Positions 35,155-43,393 of a stretch of 64,000 bases of DNA are shown piece after piece (within the stretch, counting starts at the first letter, position 1; every line of letters begins with the position of its first letter). Source of the stretch: Lachnospiraceae bacterium NSJ-143 (GTDB lineage: Bacteria > Bacillota > Clostridia > Lachnospirales > Anaerotignaceae); contig JALIFM010000010.1 of assembly GCA_022867625.1 (NCBI GenBank), positions 21,398-85,397 on the forward strand, read 5' to 3'. The notes below the pieces were generated by a model, which saw only the letters and a list, made by a program, of their open reading frames with translations, was not told where the DNA came from and did no database searches. The position numbers were made by a program, and so were the translations under genes.

Positions 35155-35868
35155 TTATTTGTTTTTATTTATAATCCTTGTCTCTGTTTTTCCTGTCTCA
35201 ATATCTATAAACCTTACAAAAAGCGAAACCTTGTTGTCCTCATTGAGGCTTGTCCATATCATATCGGCAAACTCGTCTATTCCGCCTGTTATATCAACCC
35301 TTTTTGGCTCTCCCTCAAAGCTTGGCAGAGGATTTTCGTTTCTGGCATATGTGTGTATAAACCTTCCCTCCCCGTTTATAGGGTCATTGTAAGCGAATGT
35401 AAACCTGTCGCAGCTTTCCGGCCTTCCGTCATCGCTTTTAAGTATGCTTAAAGCGTAATTAAACCCGCCGTTTTCAATATGTATAATACCGGAAATCCTC
35501 GGTGTATAGTTAGGTCCGTCCGGCTCAAACTCCCTGCACCTTAAGGACTGCTCAAATGTCTGCTGTTTATCCATAAGCTCATATACAGTGTCTGTCTGGT
35601 CGCCGTTTGTAACTATTGTCTTGTTTCCAAGCACCCTGACAGGTGCGTATATTATAAGGCTCGGGTCCTCAAGCTTTGACGGGTCAAAGGCCTCTGTGCG
35701 TATCCCGTTTCCGTCCTCAACAAAAATCCTGTTACGGCTGTTTGAGCTCCTGCCCATTATAAAATACGCGGCAACCGCCTTTTTGCCGTCTGCAGACTTG
35801 CCTATAACAATACCTCTGCCGGGATAAGCGTTTGACAAAAGTTCCTCTTTTAAAGATATAAGCTTCAT
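35155..35868 (-). CDS. Archaeal-type (PurO-like) IMP cyclohydrolase
   Basis: 237 residues. It opens LLSNAYPGRGIVIGKSADGKK and continues VAAYFIMGRSSNSRNRIF, the pattern of the PurO family (IMP cyclohydrolase-like, PF07826), and later has NYTPRISGII and RFIHTYARNENPLPSFEGEP. The family has an Ntn-hydrolase-like fold unrelated to the PurH cyclohydrolase domain. It closes FAICAR to IMP. Start with AGGAGG; an excellent promoter lies about 75 bp upstream. Together with the downstream formyltransferase it replaces bifunctional PurH. The function is inferred from motifs plus neighbour. Confidence 0.88.
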   Translation of the reverse strand: MKLISLKEELLSNAYPGRGIVIGKSADGKKAVAAYFIMGRSSNSRNRIFVEDGNGIRTEAFDPSKLEDPSLIIYAPVRVLGNKTIVTNGDQTDTVYELMDKQQTFEQSLRCREFEPDGPNYTPRISGIIHIENGGFNYALSILKSDDGRPESCDRFTFAYNDPINGEGRFIHTYARNENPLPSFEGEPKRVDITGGIDEFADMIWTSLNEDNKVSLFVRFIDIETGKTETRIINKNK

Positions 35869-35943
35869 ATAAATCCTCCTAAGCCATAATAATAAAATCC
35901 AAATTTTAACCGCCGTCCGATTTTCTTATTTGTCCGGCCCGCA

Positions 35944-35972
35944 TTTATATCATCTTATATAAAATTCGTCAA
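35944..35972 (-). promoter_or_regulatory. Predicted sigma-A promoter for the IMP-synthesis pair
   Basis: On the minus strand TTGACG (35972-35967), 17-bp spacer, TATAAA (35949-35944). No purine riboswitch or obvious PurR box follows it. Confidence 0.7.
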
Positions 35973-36006
35973 AAATTCAACCCTACAGCCAAAACCTTTG
36001 AATTTT

Positions 36007-36243
36007 TTATTTATCTGTTTCTACAAACCACCGGTTTTCCTCCAGAAAAATATATTTGTCTCTGTTTTTAATGCGGCATGTATATCTAAGCCCTGCACCG
36101 CCGGTTTTAAGCGCCGCCCGCTTCTGTATACTCAGCACTCTGTCTATTTTATACACAATTCCGTTCTCATACCTAAAATACTTTGGCATTATGGTGCCGG
36201 TTTCGTCAAACTCCGCTGTCATATCAACATAGACCTTCCGCAT
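36007..36243 (-). CDS. Small unrecognised protein downstream of the Y-family polymerase
   Basis: 78 residues after a strong GGAGGTGAT site, 20 bp downstream of the polymerase gene. The sequence MRKVYVDMTAEFDETGTIMPKYFRYENGIVYKIDRVL is beta-rich with a positive centre (SIQKRAALKTGGAGLRYTCRIK). It ends with an aromatic cluster (YIFLEENRWFVE). I know similar short genes next to dinB-like genes in Firmicutes, but no function is established. The tight coupling to the polymerase suggests a role in the damage response. Confidence 0.7.
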   Translation of the reverse strand: MRKVYVDMTAEFDETGTIMPKYFRYENGIVYKIDRVLSIQKRAALKTGGAGLRYTCRIKNRDKYIFLEENRWFVETDK

Positions 36244-36263
36244 AGCATATCACCTCCAATCCA

Positions 36264-37508
36264 CTATCTGAAATACGCCGTTGGGAATATGACATTATCC
36301 GTTTTGGGGCTTACAGCGCACAATGTCCTGTCAACAAGCTCTGTTCCCCTCACAACCGCTTTCTGTCCGAAACGGTTTCTTATTGAGTCCAGTGCCATAT
36401 CCAGCTTATGGCGCTTATCCCTCTGGCTTTCATTGCTGAATATATCCAGCTGCACAGGTACATCTGCCTGCACTATGTCAGACACCCTTACCCCTATTGA
36501 GCGCACCGGCTTTTCCCAGCTGCAGCTTTCCCTGAAGAGGCTGTACGCCTCATTTAATATCTCATCATTTATATCTGTATACAGTTTCAGCTTCCTTTGC
36601 CGTTCAAAGCTGAAAAGCCCGCTGTCTCTTACGTGTATGCCCACAACGCCGCCTTTTATACCGGCTTCCCTTAGCCTTGCTCCTACCGATTCTGACAGAA
36701 CGGCTAAAGCTGTGAACACCTCTGAATCACCGGTCAAATCCCTTGGCGTTGTAAAACTGTTTCCAACCGACTTTATATCAGCCGAGCTGCTGTATTTTTT
36801 TACAGGCTCAATATCGAGGCCGTTTGCAAAGGCATGGAGAACATACCCCCATTTTCCAAAATGTTTATAAAGGAACTCTCTGTCCGAAAGAGCCAGCTTC
36901 CCTATAGTGTCAATATTTAACAGCCTGAGGCGCTTTTTGTGCGCTCTTCCCACGTAAAGAAGGTTTTCAACAGGCAGCGGAAATATAAGGCTTCTGTAAT
37001 TGCACCTGTTAAACTCTGTAATTGCGTCGGGCTTTTTATAGTCGCTGCCAAGCTTGGCATAAATCTTGTTCCAGCTTACGCCTATGCTTACAGTTATGCC
37101 CAGCTCCTTTTTTATTCTCCTGCTTATTTTTTCCGCTGCCTCCATTCCGCTTCCCAAAATGCCCGCAGAACCTGTACAGTCAAGCCATGCCTCATCAAGC
37201 CCAAACGGCTCGACCATATCTGTAAAATCCAGATATATTTCCCTTGCCAGTTTTGAAAACCTCATATACTTTTTAAAATCAGGCTTTATAACAACAAGCC
37301 CGGGGCATTTAAGCCTTGCCTGCCAAAGTGTTTCACCGGTGTTTATACCATACCGCTTGGCAATATAATTTTTTGCCAGTACAATACCATGCCTTGCCTT
37401 TTCGTCACCGCCTACAGCCACAGGCTTATCCCTCAGCTCAGGGCGGTAAAGGCATTCTACTGAAGCGTAAAAGCAGTTGCAGTCCGAATGAAGTATAATT
37501 CTGTCCAT
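36264..37508 (-). CDS. Y-family DNA polymerase (DinB/UmuC-like)
   Basis: 414 residues after AGAGGTG. Catalytic motifs: ILHSDCNCFYASVE (first Asp and the aromatic steric gate), and FGLDEAWLDCTGS (about 103), with the Asp-Glu pair kept though the common form is SIDEAYLD. Then IGVSWNKIYAKLGSDYKKPDA (palm), a helix-hairpin-helix region (VGRAHKKRLRLLNIDTIGKLA) and a little-finger domain. It bypasses DNA lesions. A LexA-like box lies 48 bp upstream, fitting SOS control. No clear beta-clamp motif can be called with certainty, though VQLDIF near 375 is a plausible clamp-binding peptide. Confidence 0.9.
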   Translation of the reverse strand: MDRIILHSDCNCFYASVECLYRPELRDKPVAVGGDEKARHGIVLAKNYIAKRYGINTGETLWQARLKCPGLVVIKPDFKKYMRFSKLAREIYLDFTDMVEPFGLDEAWLDCTGSAGILGSGMEAAEKISRRIKKELGITVSIGVSWNKIYAKLGSDYKKPDAITEFNRCNYRSLIFPLPVENLLYVGRAHKKRLRLLNIDTIGKLALSDREFLYKHFGKWGYVLHAFANGLDIEPVKKYSSSADIKSVGNSFTTPRDLTGDSEVFTALAVLSESVGARLREAGIKGGVVGIHVRDSGLFSFERQRKLKLYTDINDEILNEAYSLFRESCSWEKPVRSIGVRVSDIVQADVPVQLDIFSNESQRDKRHKLDMALDSIRNRFGQKAVVRGTELVDRTLCAVSPKTDNVIFPTAYFR

Positions 37509-37555
37509 AAAAGAACACCTCTGTAAAATTTATGCAAATAAATATTCTTTTATCA

Positions 37556-37569
37556 CGAATATTTGTTCT
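37556..37569 (-). promoter_or_regulatory. LexA (SOS) box upstream of the Y-family polymerase
   Basis: On the minus strand AGAACAAATATTCG matches the Firmicutes consensus CGAACRNRYGTTCG at 12 of 14 positions; the mismatches are at positions 1 and 10. Confidence 0.55.
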
Positions 37570-37816
37570 TAAATGATATCATCTAACGAACTCGCAGTCA
37601 ATACAGCTTCTCCTTCCAATTTATGGCAATAACTGTCAGCCACATTGATTTTTATCCGCTTTATGGCATACCGACGGCAAAAAATCCGCGGCTGACACAG
37701 TATACAGCGTGTTTCCTAGTTACTTCGCTTTGCCGGCAAGGCCTGCACAGGCAAAACCGCTTAAATAAATCTGCCCTGAATCCATGTTCACTTACACGCT
37801 CTGCCCTTATGATATA
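37570..37816. other. Intergenic region between the divergent polymerase and pyrBI
   Basis: The full gap is 37509-37903. Apart from the LexA-like box and the pyrB promoter I see no gene, riboswitch or attenuator hairpin here. Only short ORFs without ribosome sites occur. Confidence 0.5.
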
Positions 37817-37845
37817 TTGACAAATACCTCAACCTGTCAGATAAT
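37817..37845 (+). promoter_or_regulatory. Predicted sigma-A promoter for pyrBI
   Basis: TTGACA (37817-37822), 17-bp spacer, GATAAT (37840-37845). The 5' UTR would be only about 50 nt, leaving no room for a PyrR-type attenuator. Confidence 0.7.
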
Positions 37846-37903
37846 TTAAATAGCAAACAAAGCGGAAAAGTGTATACAATAAAAGACAAGTGAGGTTAAA
37901 ACA

Positions 37904-38818
37904 ATGAGACATCTAATCGACCCGTTGGACTTTACAAAGGAGGAGACCGAGGAGCTTCTTCTTCTCGCCGAGGATATAAGAAAAAATCCTGAGAAATACC
38001 AAGACAAATGCGCACACAAAAAAATAGCCACACTTTTTTATGAGCCGAGCACAAGGACAAGGCTGTCGTTTGAATCAGCAATGATAAATCTGGGCGGAAG
38101 TGTAATAGGCTTTTCAAGCGCCGACTCATCAAGCGCCGCCAAGGGCGAAAGCATAGCCGATACAATACGTGTTATAAGCGCTTTTGCCGACATAACCGCT
38201 ATACGCCACCCAAAGGAAGGCGCACCTATGAGGGCAAGCATGTTCTCGTCGATACCCGTAATAAACGCCGGTGACGGCGGTCATCAGCATCCTACACAGA
38301 CACTGGCTGACCTTGCTACCATACGCCGCAGGAAGGGCAGCCTCAACAATCTTACAATAGGGCTTTGCGGAGACCTTAAATTTGGCCGTACAGTACACAG
38401 CCTTATAAAAAGCATATCTCGCTGGAGCGGAATAAGGTTTGTTCTGATAAGCCCTCAGGAGCTTCGTGTGCCGGATTATATAATAAACGAGGTGTTAAAG
38501 CCCAATAATATTGAATTTTACGAGACAAATGACTTGGAGGAAGCCCTTCCTGAGCTTGATATACTGTATATGACAAGGGTGCAGAAGGAAAGGTTTTTTA
38601 ACGAGGAGGACTATGTACGCCTTAAGGACAGCTATATACTCACCGAAAAGAAAATGGAGCTGGCAAAAGACGGCATGGCTGTTCTCCACCCGCTTCCAAG
38701 GGTAAACGAAATAGCTCTGGCTGTTGACAAAGACCCACGGGCTGCGTATTTTGAGCAGGTACAAAACGGGATGTATGTAAGAATGGCGCTTATACTTAAA
38801 CTGTTAAACTTAGCTTGA
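37904..38818 (+). CDS. pyrB: Aspartate carbamoyltransferase catalytic subunit
   Basis: 304 residues. The carbamoyl-phosphate motif [13 protein letters not shown] is at about 47, the active-site [11 protein letters not shown] near 127, and the aspartate-loop [10 protein letters not shown] near 161. The ending [12 protein letters not shown] is typical. It condenses carbamoyl phosphate with aspartate, the first committed step of pyrimidine synthesis. The ribosome site is weak (GTGAGG). The regulatory subunit gene follows 13 bp later, so the holoenzyme is of the E. coli c6r6 type. Confidence 0.96.
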   Translation: MRHLIDPLDFTKEETEELLLLAEDIRKNPEKYQDKCAHKKIATLFYEPSTRTRLSFESAMINLGGSVIGFSSADSSSAAKGESIADTIRVISAFADITAIRHPKEGAPMRASMFSSIPVINAGDGGHQHPTQTLADLATIRRRKGSLNNLTIGLCGDLKFGRTVHSLIKSISRWSGIRFVLISPQELRVPDYIINEVLKPNNIEFYETNDLEEALPELDILYMTRVQKERFFNEEDYVRLKDSYILTEKKMELAKDGMAVLHPLPRVNEIALAVDKDPRAAYFEQVQNGMYVRMALILKLLNLA

Positions 38819-38831
38819 GGGAGGCTGTGAA

Positions 38832-39254
38832 ATGCTTAATATAGATGAGATTCAAAACGGTATTGTTATAGACCATATAAAGGCCGGAACAAGCCGCACG
38901 CTTGCCGATATAGCCGGGCTGGACAGCCTTGACTGCGGCGTGGCCATGATAAAAAATGTGAGAAGCACCAAAAGCGGCAAGAAAGATATAATAAAAATAG
39001 AAGGCGATGTTTCGGCAATCAACTTTGGAGTGCTGGCCTATATAGACCCTGATATAACAATAAACTTCATAAAAAACGGAAAGATAGTAAAAAAGGAAAA
39101 GCCAGTGCTGCCCGAAACGCTTGTCAACGTAATGAAATGCAAAAACCCCCGCTGCATAACAAGCATTGAACACGAGTGCGACCATATTTTCAAGCTTACG
39201 GCAAGCGGAAAATACCGCTGCATGTACTGCGAGGAAGAATTTCAGAGAAAATAA
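38832..39254 (+). CDS. pyrI: Aspartate carbamoyltransferase regulatory subunit
   Basis: 140 residues. The N-terminal nucleotide-binding domain opens MLNIDEIQNGIVIDHIKAGTS, and the C-terminal zinc domain shows its four cysteines (MKCKNPRC and YRCMYCEEEF, about 101-136). It binds CTP/UTP and ATP and holds the catalytic trimers together. Start with GGGAGG 13 bp after pyrB. The operon ends here at a terminator, with no pyrKDFE genes following in the window. Confidence 0.95.
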   Translation: MLNIDEIQNGIVIDHIKAGTSRTLADIAGLDSLDCGVAMIKNVRSTKSGKKDIIKIEGDVSAINFGVLAYIDPDITINFIKNGKIVKKEKPVLPETLVNVMKCKNPRCITSIEHECDHIFKLTASGKYRCMYCEEEFQRK

Positions 39255-39259
39255 ATATA

Positions 39260-39291
39260 AAAGGCCATAAGGAAAGTATCCTATGGCCTTC
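39260..39291. terminator. Terminator after pyrBI
   Basis: AAGGCCATA / TATGGCCTT stem with a 12-nt loop. It reaches the stop of the convergent gene at 39281, so it can serve both. Confidence 0.75.
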
Positions 39292-39679
39292 TATATTTTT
39301 CAAACATAATCCATATAAAGCCGTTTACAGCCATAATTATGGCATGCGGCATATACAGTATAAGCTCAGCGTTTCCAGTGTTTTTAAATATCAGAAAAAA
39401 TGAGAACCCCACCGCAAACACATACATTATAAGATATATGGCCTTCAGCAGCAGCCCATCATACATAAGGCTTACAAACAGCATTATTGTGCCGGTTATG
39501 TACGGCATAGCCATATATGGGTTGATAACATCTGATATGCGGTCGCTCAGGGAATATACAGGGCTAAGCATTGTATAATAATAAAACATATAAAGTACCA
39601 TATACACAAGCGGGAAAGCCGGCTTAAAGTATATATGGCTGTTATATTTCTCATAAGCGTCATGTATTATATCCACCAT
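39281..39679 (-). CDS. Unrecognised small membrane protein
   Basis: 132 residues with about four membrane segments (near 20-38, 50-70, 75-97 and 105-124: LVYMVLYMFYYY; YITGTIMLFVSLMY; AIYLIMYVFAVGFSFFLIF; LYMPHAIIMAVNGFIWIMF). Charged ends and a GGAGG start support a real gene. No family recognised. Monocistronic, convergent with pyrBI. Confidence 0.65.
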   Translation of the reverse strand: MVDIIHDAYEKYNSHIYFKPAFPLVYMVLYMFYYYTMLSPVYSLSDRISDVINPYMAMPYITGTIMLFVSLMYDGLLLKAIYLIMYVFAVGFSFFLIFKNTGNAELILYMPHAIIMAVNGFIWIMFEKYRRP

Positions 39680-39812
39680 ATTGATAAACCTCCGGATTTA
39701 AGGTGCTTTAAAAATATACTGACACAATACATTCTACTACATTGTTGGCTTAAATCAAAATTAAATATATTCTAATTAACAAAAAATTAAACATTACTCC
39801 GGCTTATATACC

Positions 39813-39840
39813 AAAAAACCCCCTGTAAAGGGGGTTTTTA
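39813..39840 (-). terminator. Terminator after ferritin
   Basis: AAAAACCCCCT (39814-39824) / AGGGGGTTTTT (39829-39839), perfect 11-bp stem and 4-nt loop. Confidence 0.9.
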
Positions 39841-39856
39841 AGCTGAAGCCAATAAA

Positions 39857-40369
39857 TTAAATAACAAGAGAAGGTGCCGCATAAACCCTTGCCGCAAGCT
39901 CATTGTCAAGCATATACAGCCCCTTAGGGTCTGTTCCGAAAAGCGTGAATTTCTTTACCAAATCCTCGGCGTTCTTTTCCTCCTCGCCCTGCTCCTTTAC
40001 AAACCAGTCCAGAAACTGCATTGTGCGGAAATCATGCACACTGTTTGCGGCTGCGTAAATGTCATGAATAAGGCCTGTCACATACTGCTCATGCTTAAGC
40101 CCCTCATTGAGCGGGTCTATAAAGCCCTTAAGCTCAGTATCAGGCTTTGCCACAGACTCAAGGGTTACCTTTTCGCCATTGTTCTGCAGGTACTGAATCA
40201 TAAGCATTGCATGGTCTCTTTCCTCCTGAGACTGTATTTTATACCAGTTGCCGAAGCCGTTCAGCCCCTCGTTGTAATAAAAATTTGAAAAATCAAGATA
40301 AAGGTAAGCGGAGTAAAACTCCTTATTTACCTGCTCGTTTATAAGTTTTGATACCTTAGAATCCAACAT
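39857..40369 (-). CDS. ftnA: Bacterial non-heme ferritin
   Basis: 170 residues, usual length. The ferroxidase residues are in place: E17 in NKEFYSAYLY, the E50/H53 pair in EERDHAMLM, E94 in KHEQYVTGLI, and the Gln of FVKEQGEEE. There is no haem-binding Met as in bacterioferritin. It oxidises Fe2+ and stores the mineral inside a 24-subunit shell in the cytoplasm. Start with GGGAGG, own terminator, single gene. Confidence 0.95.
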   Translation of the reverse strand: MLDSKVSKLINEQVNKEFYSAYLYLDFSNFYYNEGLNGFGNWYKIQSQEERDHAMLMIQYLQNNGEKVTLESVAKPDTELKGFIDPLNEGLKHEQYVTGLIHDIYAAANSVHDFRTMQFLDWFVKEQGEEEKNAEDLVKKFTLFGTDPKGLYMLDNELAARVYAAPSLVI

Positions 40370-40469
40370 AATTTAATTCCTCCCAAATATTATAAATATT
40401 TTTATCTTTAAGCGGACAGGTATTGACTTTTTTGTCTAATCCGCCGTGTAAAAACCGCATATCCATAAA

Positions 40470-41858
40470 TCATGCGTGAGGTATATTAGTAAATTCAGAA
40501 ATCTCCCTGCTTATTGTGCATAAATCAGACACATTAAGCTGGTGTATGTCCTTATGTCCGGTTATTCTGGCAAAGGTCCTTAGCTCATCAAATGAGCAGT
40601 TGAGAAAATTTGCCACCCTCTGGGCAGCCTTGTCACTTTCAAAACGTTTCCTTAGCTCCTCGTTCTGTGTAGCCACACCAACAGGGCACATGCCGCTTCC
40701 GCATATTCTGTACTGCTGGCATGCCGCGGCTATAAGGGCCGATGACGCCACCGCCACCGCATCTGCTCCCATGGCTATGGCCTTTGCAAAGTCTGACGAC
40801 ACTCTGAGCCCGCCCGTAATAACAAGGGATATATCTGAATGTATGCTGTCGAGGTATTTTCTGGCCCTGTAGAGAGCATATATTGTAGGCACGCTTGTAG
40901 ACTCCCTCAGCAGCAGCGGGCTTGAGCCTGTGGCGCCTCCCCTGCCGTCTATTGTTATAAAGTCAGGCTCTGCAAATACGCAGAACTCCAAATCCTTTTC
41001 TATCCTTCCGGCAGCTATTTTTATGCCTATAGGCCGTCCGTCGGACTCGTTTCTCAAATAATCCACAAGCCCCTTCAAATCCTCTTTAGTATCTATGCCC
41101 TCATACCTTGAAGGGCTCAGTATATCATGCCCCATAGGCTTGTTTCGGATTTTGGAAATTTCAGGCGTTACCTTCTTCGCCGGAAGATGTCCTCCCATTC
41201 CCGGCTTTGTGCCCTGTCCTATTTTTATCTCAACAGCGTCAGCCCTGCGGAGGTTGTCTGTGGTTACGCTGTACTTATTCGGTATATACTCAAAAATATA
41301 TTTGTACGCGGCCTCCATCTCCTCAGGCAGTATTCCGCCTTCACCGGAGCACATGGCCGTTTTTGCCATAGCACTGCCTCTTGAGAGCGAAATTTTTGTT
41401 TCCCGAGACAGCGCGCCAAATGACATGTGCGATATATATACTGGTCCTGACAGCACCATTGGCCGTTTAGCGTTCTTTCCTATAACAGTCGTTATATTTA
41501 CCGGCTCATGCTCATTAAGCGGCATAGGATTAAGCTGAGCGCCAAGAATCAGTATATCGTCCCAGTTTGGCATTGGCATTTTTGTTCCCATGGCACCGCT
41601 TATTGTCTTTCCTGTTACAGCCATATTATGTATTTCTTCCATATACCTGCATGATTCATCATGTCTTACATACTGCTCAGGGTAATCCAGTCCGCTTTCT
41701 TTTACGGCGTTTATCAAATCAGCAGGTCTGTCCTGAACCAGAATAAACTTGTCAGGAGACGCTCCGCAAACCGGACATTGCTTAAGCTCCGAAAATGGTT
41801 TTCCCTCTTTTTCCTCATCGTATACATAACCACAGACACTGCATTTATAAATCGCCAT
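40470..41858 (-). CDS. Rubredoxin / glutamate-synthase-like FMN domain fusion
   Basis: 462 residues from the ATG at 41858 after GGGGAGG. Residues 1-45 are a rubredoxin with both iron ligating pairs (CSVCGY and CPVCGA). Residues 80-440 match the FMN and synthase domain of GltB (SFGALSRETKISLSRG; IKIGQGTKPGMGGHLP; DGRGGATGSSP), with a Cys-rich loop CQQYRICGSGMCPVGVATQ that fits the 3Fe-4S region. The glutamine amidotransferase domain of true GltB is absent, and gltD is not adjacent. Such proteins are annotated as FMN-binding glutamate synthase family; they may take electrons directly through rubredoxin. The reaction is not proven. Confidence 0.88.
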   Translation of the reverse strand: MAIYKCSVCGYVYDEEKEGKPFSELKQCPVCGASPDKFILVQDRPADLINAVKESGLDYPEQYVRHDESCRYMEEIHNMAVTGKTISGAMGTKMPMPNWDDILILGAQLNPMPLNEHEPVNITTVIGKNAKRPMVLSGPVYISHMSFGALSRETKISLSRGSAMAKTAMCSGEGGILPEEMEAAYKYIFEYIPNKYSVTTDNLRRADAVEIKIGQGTKPGMGGHLPAKKVTPEISKIRNKPMGHDILSPSRYEGIDTKEDLKGLVDYLRNESDGRPIGIKIAAGRIEKDLEFCVFAEPDFITIDGRGGATGSSPLLLRESTSVPTIYALYRARKYLDSIHSDISLVITGGLRVSSDFAKAIAMGADAVAVASSALIAAACQQYRICGSGMCPVGVATQNEELRKRFESDKAAQRVANFLNCSFDELRTFARITGHKDIHQLNVSDLCTISREISEFTNIPHA

Positions 41859-41955
41859 AATGAGCCTCCCCTGCAAAAAACAAACAATAATAATTATCAC
41901 TTAATATTTTATATTATCTACTTCTTAAAGTCAACGCTAACTTATATTAACTGAT

Positions 41956-41984
41956 AAAAACAAAAACGCCGGAAAAACCGGCGA
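41956..41984 (-). terminator. Terminator after cysteine synthase
   Basis: CGCCGG, 5-nt loop, CCGGCG (41967-41983); on the minus strand followed by TTTTTG. Confidence 0.75.
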
Positions 41985-42014
41985 AATCTGTCAATAATAC
42001 TCAATAAATTATAC

Positions 42015-42941
42015 TTAATCAAAAAGTCTTGTGCTGAAATACCTTTCACCTGTGTCCGGCAGGAGAGTAACCACCCGCTTGCCCTTTCCAAGCTTTTTGG
42101 AAAGCTTTACGGCGGCGCTTACATTGGAGCCGCTTGATATTCCGCATATAAGCCCTTCAAGGGCGGCCAGCCTTCGGCTCATGTCAACAGCCTCATCATC
42201 GGTTACTATACATATACTGTCATAAATCTCGCGGTTAAGGTTTTCCGGTATCACACCGTCGCCTATGCCCATCTGTATATGAGTGCCGACCTTGTGACCG
42301 GAAAGTATAGCGGCGTTTTCCGGCTCAACAGCCCAGATTTCTATATTGGGGTTTGCTTCCTTCAAGACCTCTCCTATGCCCGATAGCGTGCCCCCTGTGC
42401 CTATGCCTGAACAGAATCCGTCTATAGGGCCGTTGACCTGACTGAGTATCTCGGCGGCTGTATATTTTTTATGAGCCATATTGTTGCCCGGGTTTACAAA
42501 CTGCTGAGGCACGTAGACCTTTGGGTTTTCAGCCTTAAGCCTCATAGCTGTGCTCAGGCACTCGTCTATACATTTGCCTATATCCCCTCCGTCATGCACA
42601 AGTATAACCTCCGCCCCGTAAGCGGCTACAAGCTTACGCCTTTCCTCGCTTACAGAGTCCGGCATAACAATCTTTACTCTGTAGCCCTTAACAGCTCCAA
42701 CAAGCGCTATGCCTATGCCCTGATTGCCGCTTGTTGGCTCAACAATTATTGTATCGCTTTTTATAAGGCCGCTTTTTTCAGCTTCCTCAATCATATTGAG
42801 AGCCGTTCTGGTCTTTACGGAGCCGCCTATATTAACCGCCTCATATTTAACCAGTATCTCAGCGCCGTCTGCAGGTGTTATACTGTTAAGCCTTATCACA
42901 GGTGTATTGCCTACCGCTTCAAGAACATTGTTATATATCAA
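42015..42941 (-). CDS. cysK: Cysteine synthase (O-acetylserine sulfhydrylase)
   Basis: 308 residues from a TTG start at 42941 with GGAGG 8 nt upstream, giving the family start MIYNNVLEAVGNTPVIRL. The PLP lysine lies in NIGGSVKTRTALNM, where most members read GSVKDR; the phosphate loop is VEPTSGNQGIG; the Gly loop is CSGIGTGGTLSG; and GLICGISSGSN follows. It makes cysteine from O-acetylserine and sulfide. The serine acetyltransferase cysE is not nearby, and the Asp-to-Thr change leaves open a related beta-substitution enzyme. Confidence 0.9.
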   Translation of the reverse strand: MIYNNVLEAVGNTPVIRLNSITPADGAEILVKYEAVNIGGSVKTRTALNMIEEAEKSGLIKSDTIIVEPTSGNQGIGIALVGAVKGYRVKIVMPDSVSEERRKLVAAYGAEVILVHDGGDIGKCIDECLSTAMRLKAENPKVYVPQQFVNPGNNMAHKKYTAAEILSQVNGPIDGFCSGIGTGGTLSGIGEVLKEANPNIEIWAVEPENAAILSGHKVGTHIQMGIGDGVIPENLNREIYDSICIVTDDEAVDMSRRLAALEGLICGISSGSNVSAAVKLSKKLGKGKRVVTLLPDTGERYFSTRLFD

Positions 42942-43173
42942 AATCAACGCCTCCAAATTTTATGTGTAATTACTGCATAAAAGCCTCTTACTATATTATA
43001 GTTTAAATACACCTTTTGTTCAACCAAATAAATCCAGCAATACTGTTCAAATAAATACATTGAATCTGTCAGACCATAGCCAACTGCGGTTTAAGTATTC
43101 CATAATATTAAAATCCATAAAACCAGTGAATACATTGTGCATAAACAGTCCGGTATTGCCGGCTTTCCGTTTA

Positions 43174-43220
43174 CAAAAAAGGCGTACTGCCATGCCCCAA
43201 AAGAGGCAAACAGTACGCCC
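43174..43220 (-). terminator. Terminator after the HAD phosphatase/small-protein operon
   Basis: GGCGTACTG (43181-43189) / CAGTACGCC (43211-43219) with an inner GCC/GGC pairing; on the minus strand followed by TTTTTTG. Confidence 0.75.
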
Positions 43221-43225
43221 AGCAC

Positions 43226-43381
43226 TTAAAAGCTCATATTGTCAGAAAATGTAGCTTCGTAAAGCTCATATATATCCTCCGGCTTTCTTCCTTTTATCTC
43301 CTTTTCATAAAAATCCTCATAGCCCGACTCCTCATAATACATTGTAAGAGCGTCTATCATATTCTGAAGCGTCATTTCCAT
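43226..43381 (-). CDS. 51-residue small acidic protein
   Basis: ATG at 43381 preceded by AAGGGGGAG, starting 12 bp after the HAD phosphatase gene ends and stopping just before a terminator. The peptide starts MEMTLQNMIDALTMYYEESG and ends YEATFSDNMSF, is acidic and rich in Tyr/Glu, and looks helical. Operon position, ribosome site and terminator together support a real gene. No family recognised. Confidence 0.6.
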   Translation of the reverse strand: MEMTLQNMIDALTMYYEESGYEDFYEKEIKGRKPEDIYELYEATFSDNMSF

Positions 43382-43393
43382 AAATGCTCCCCC

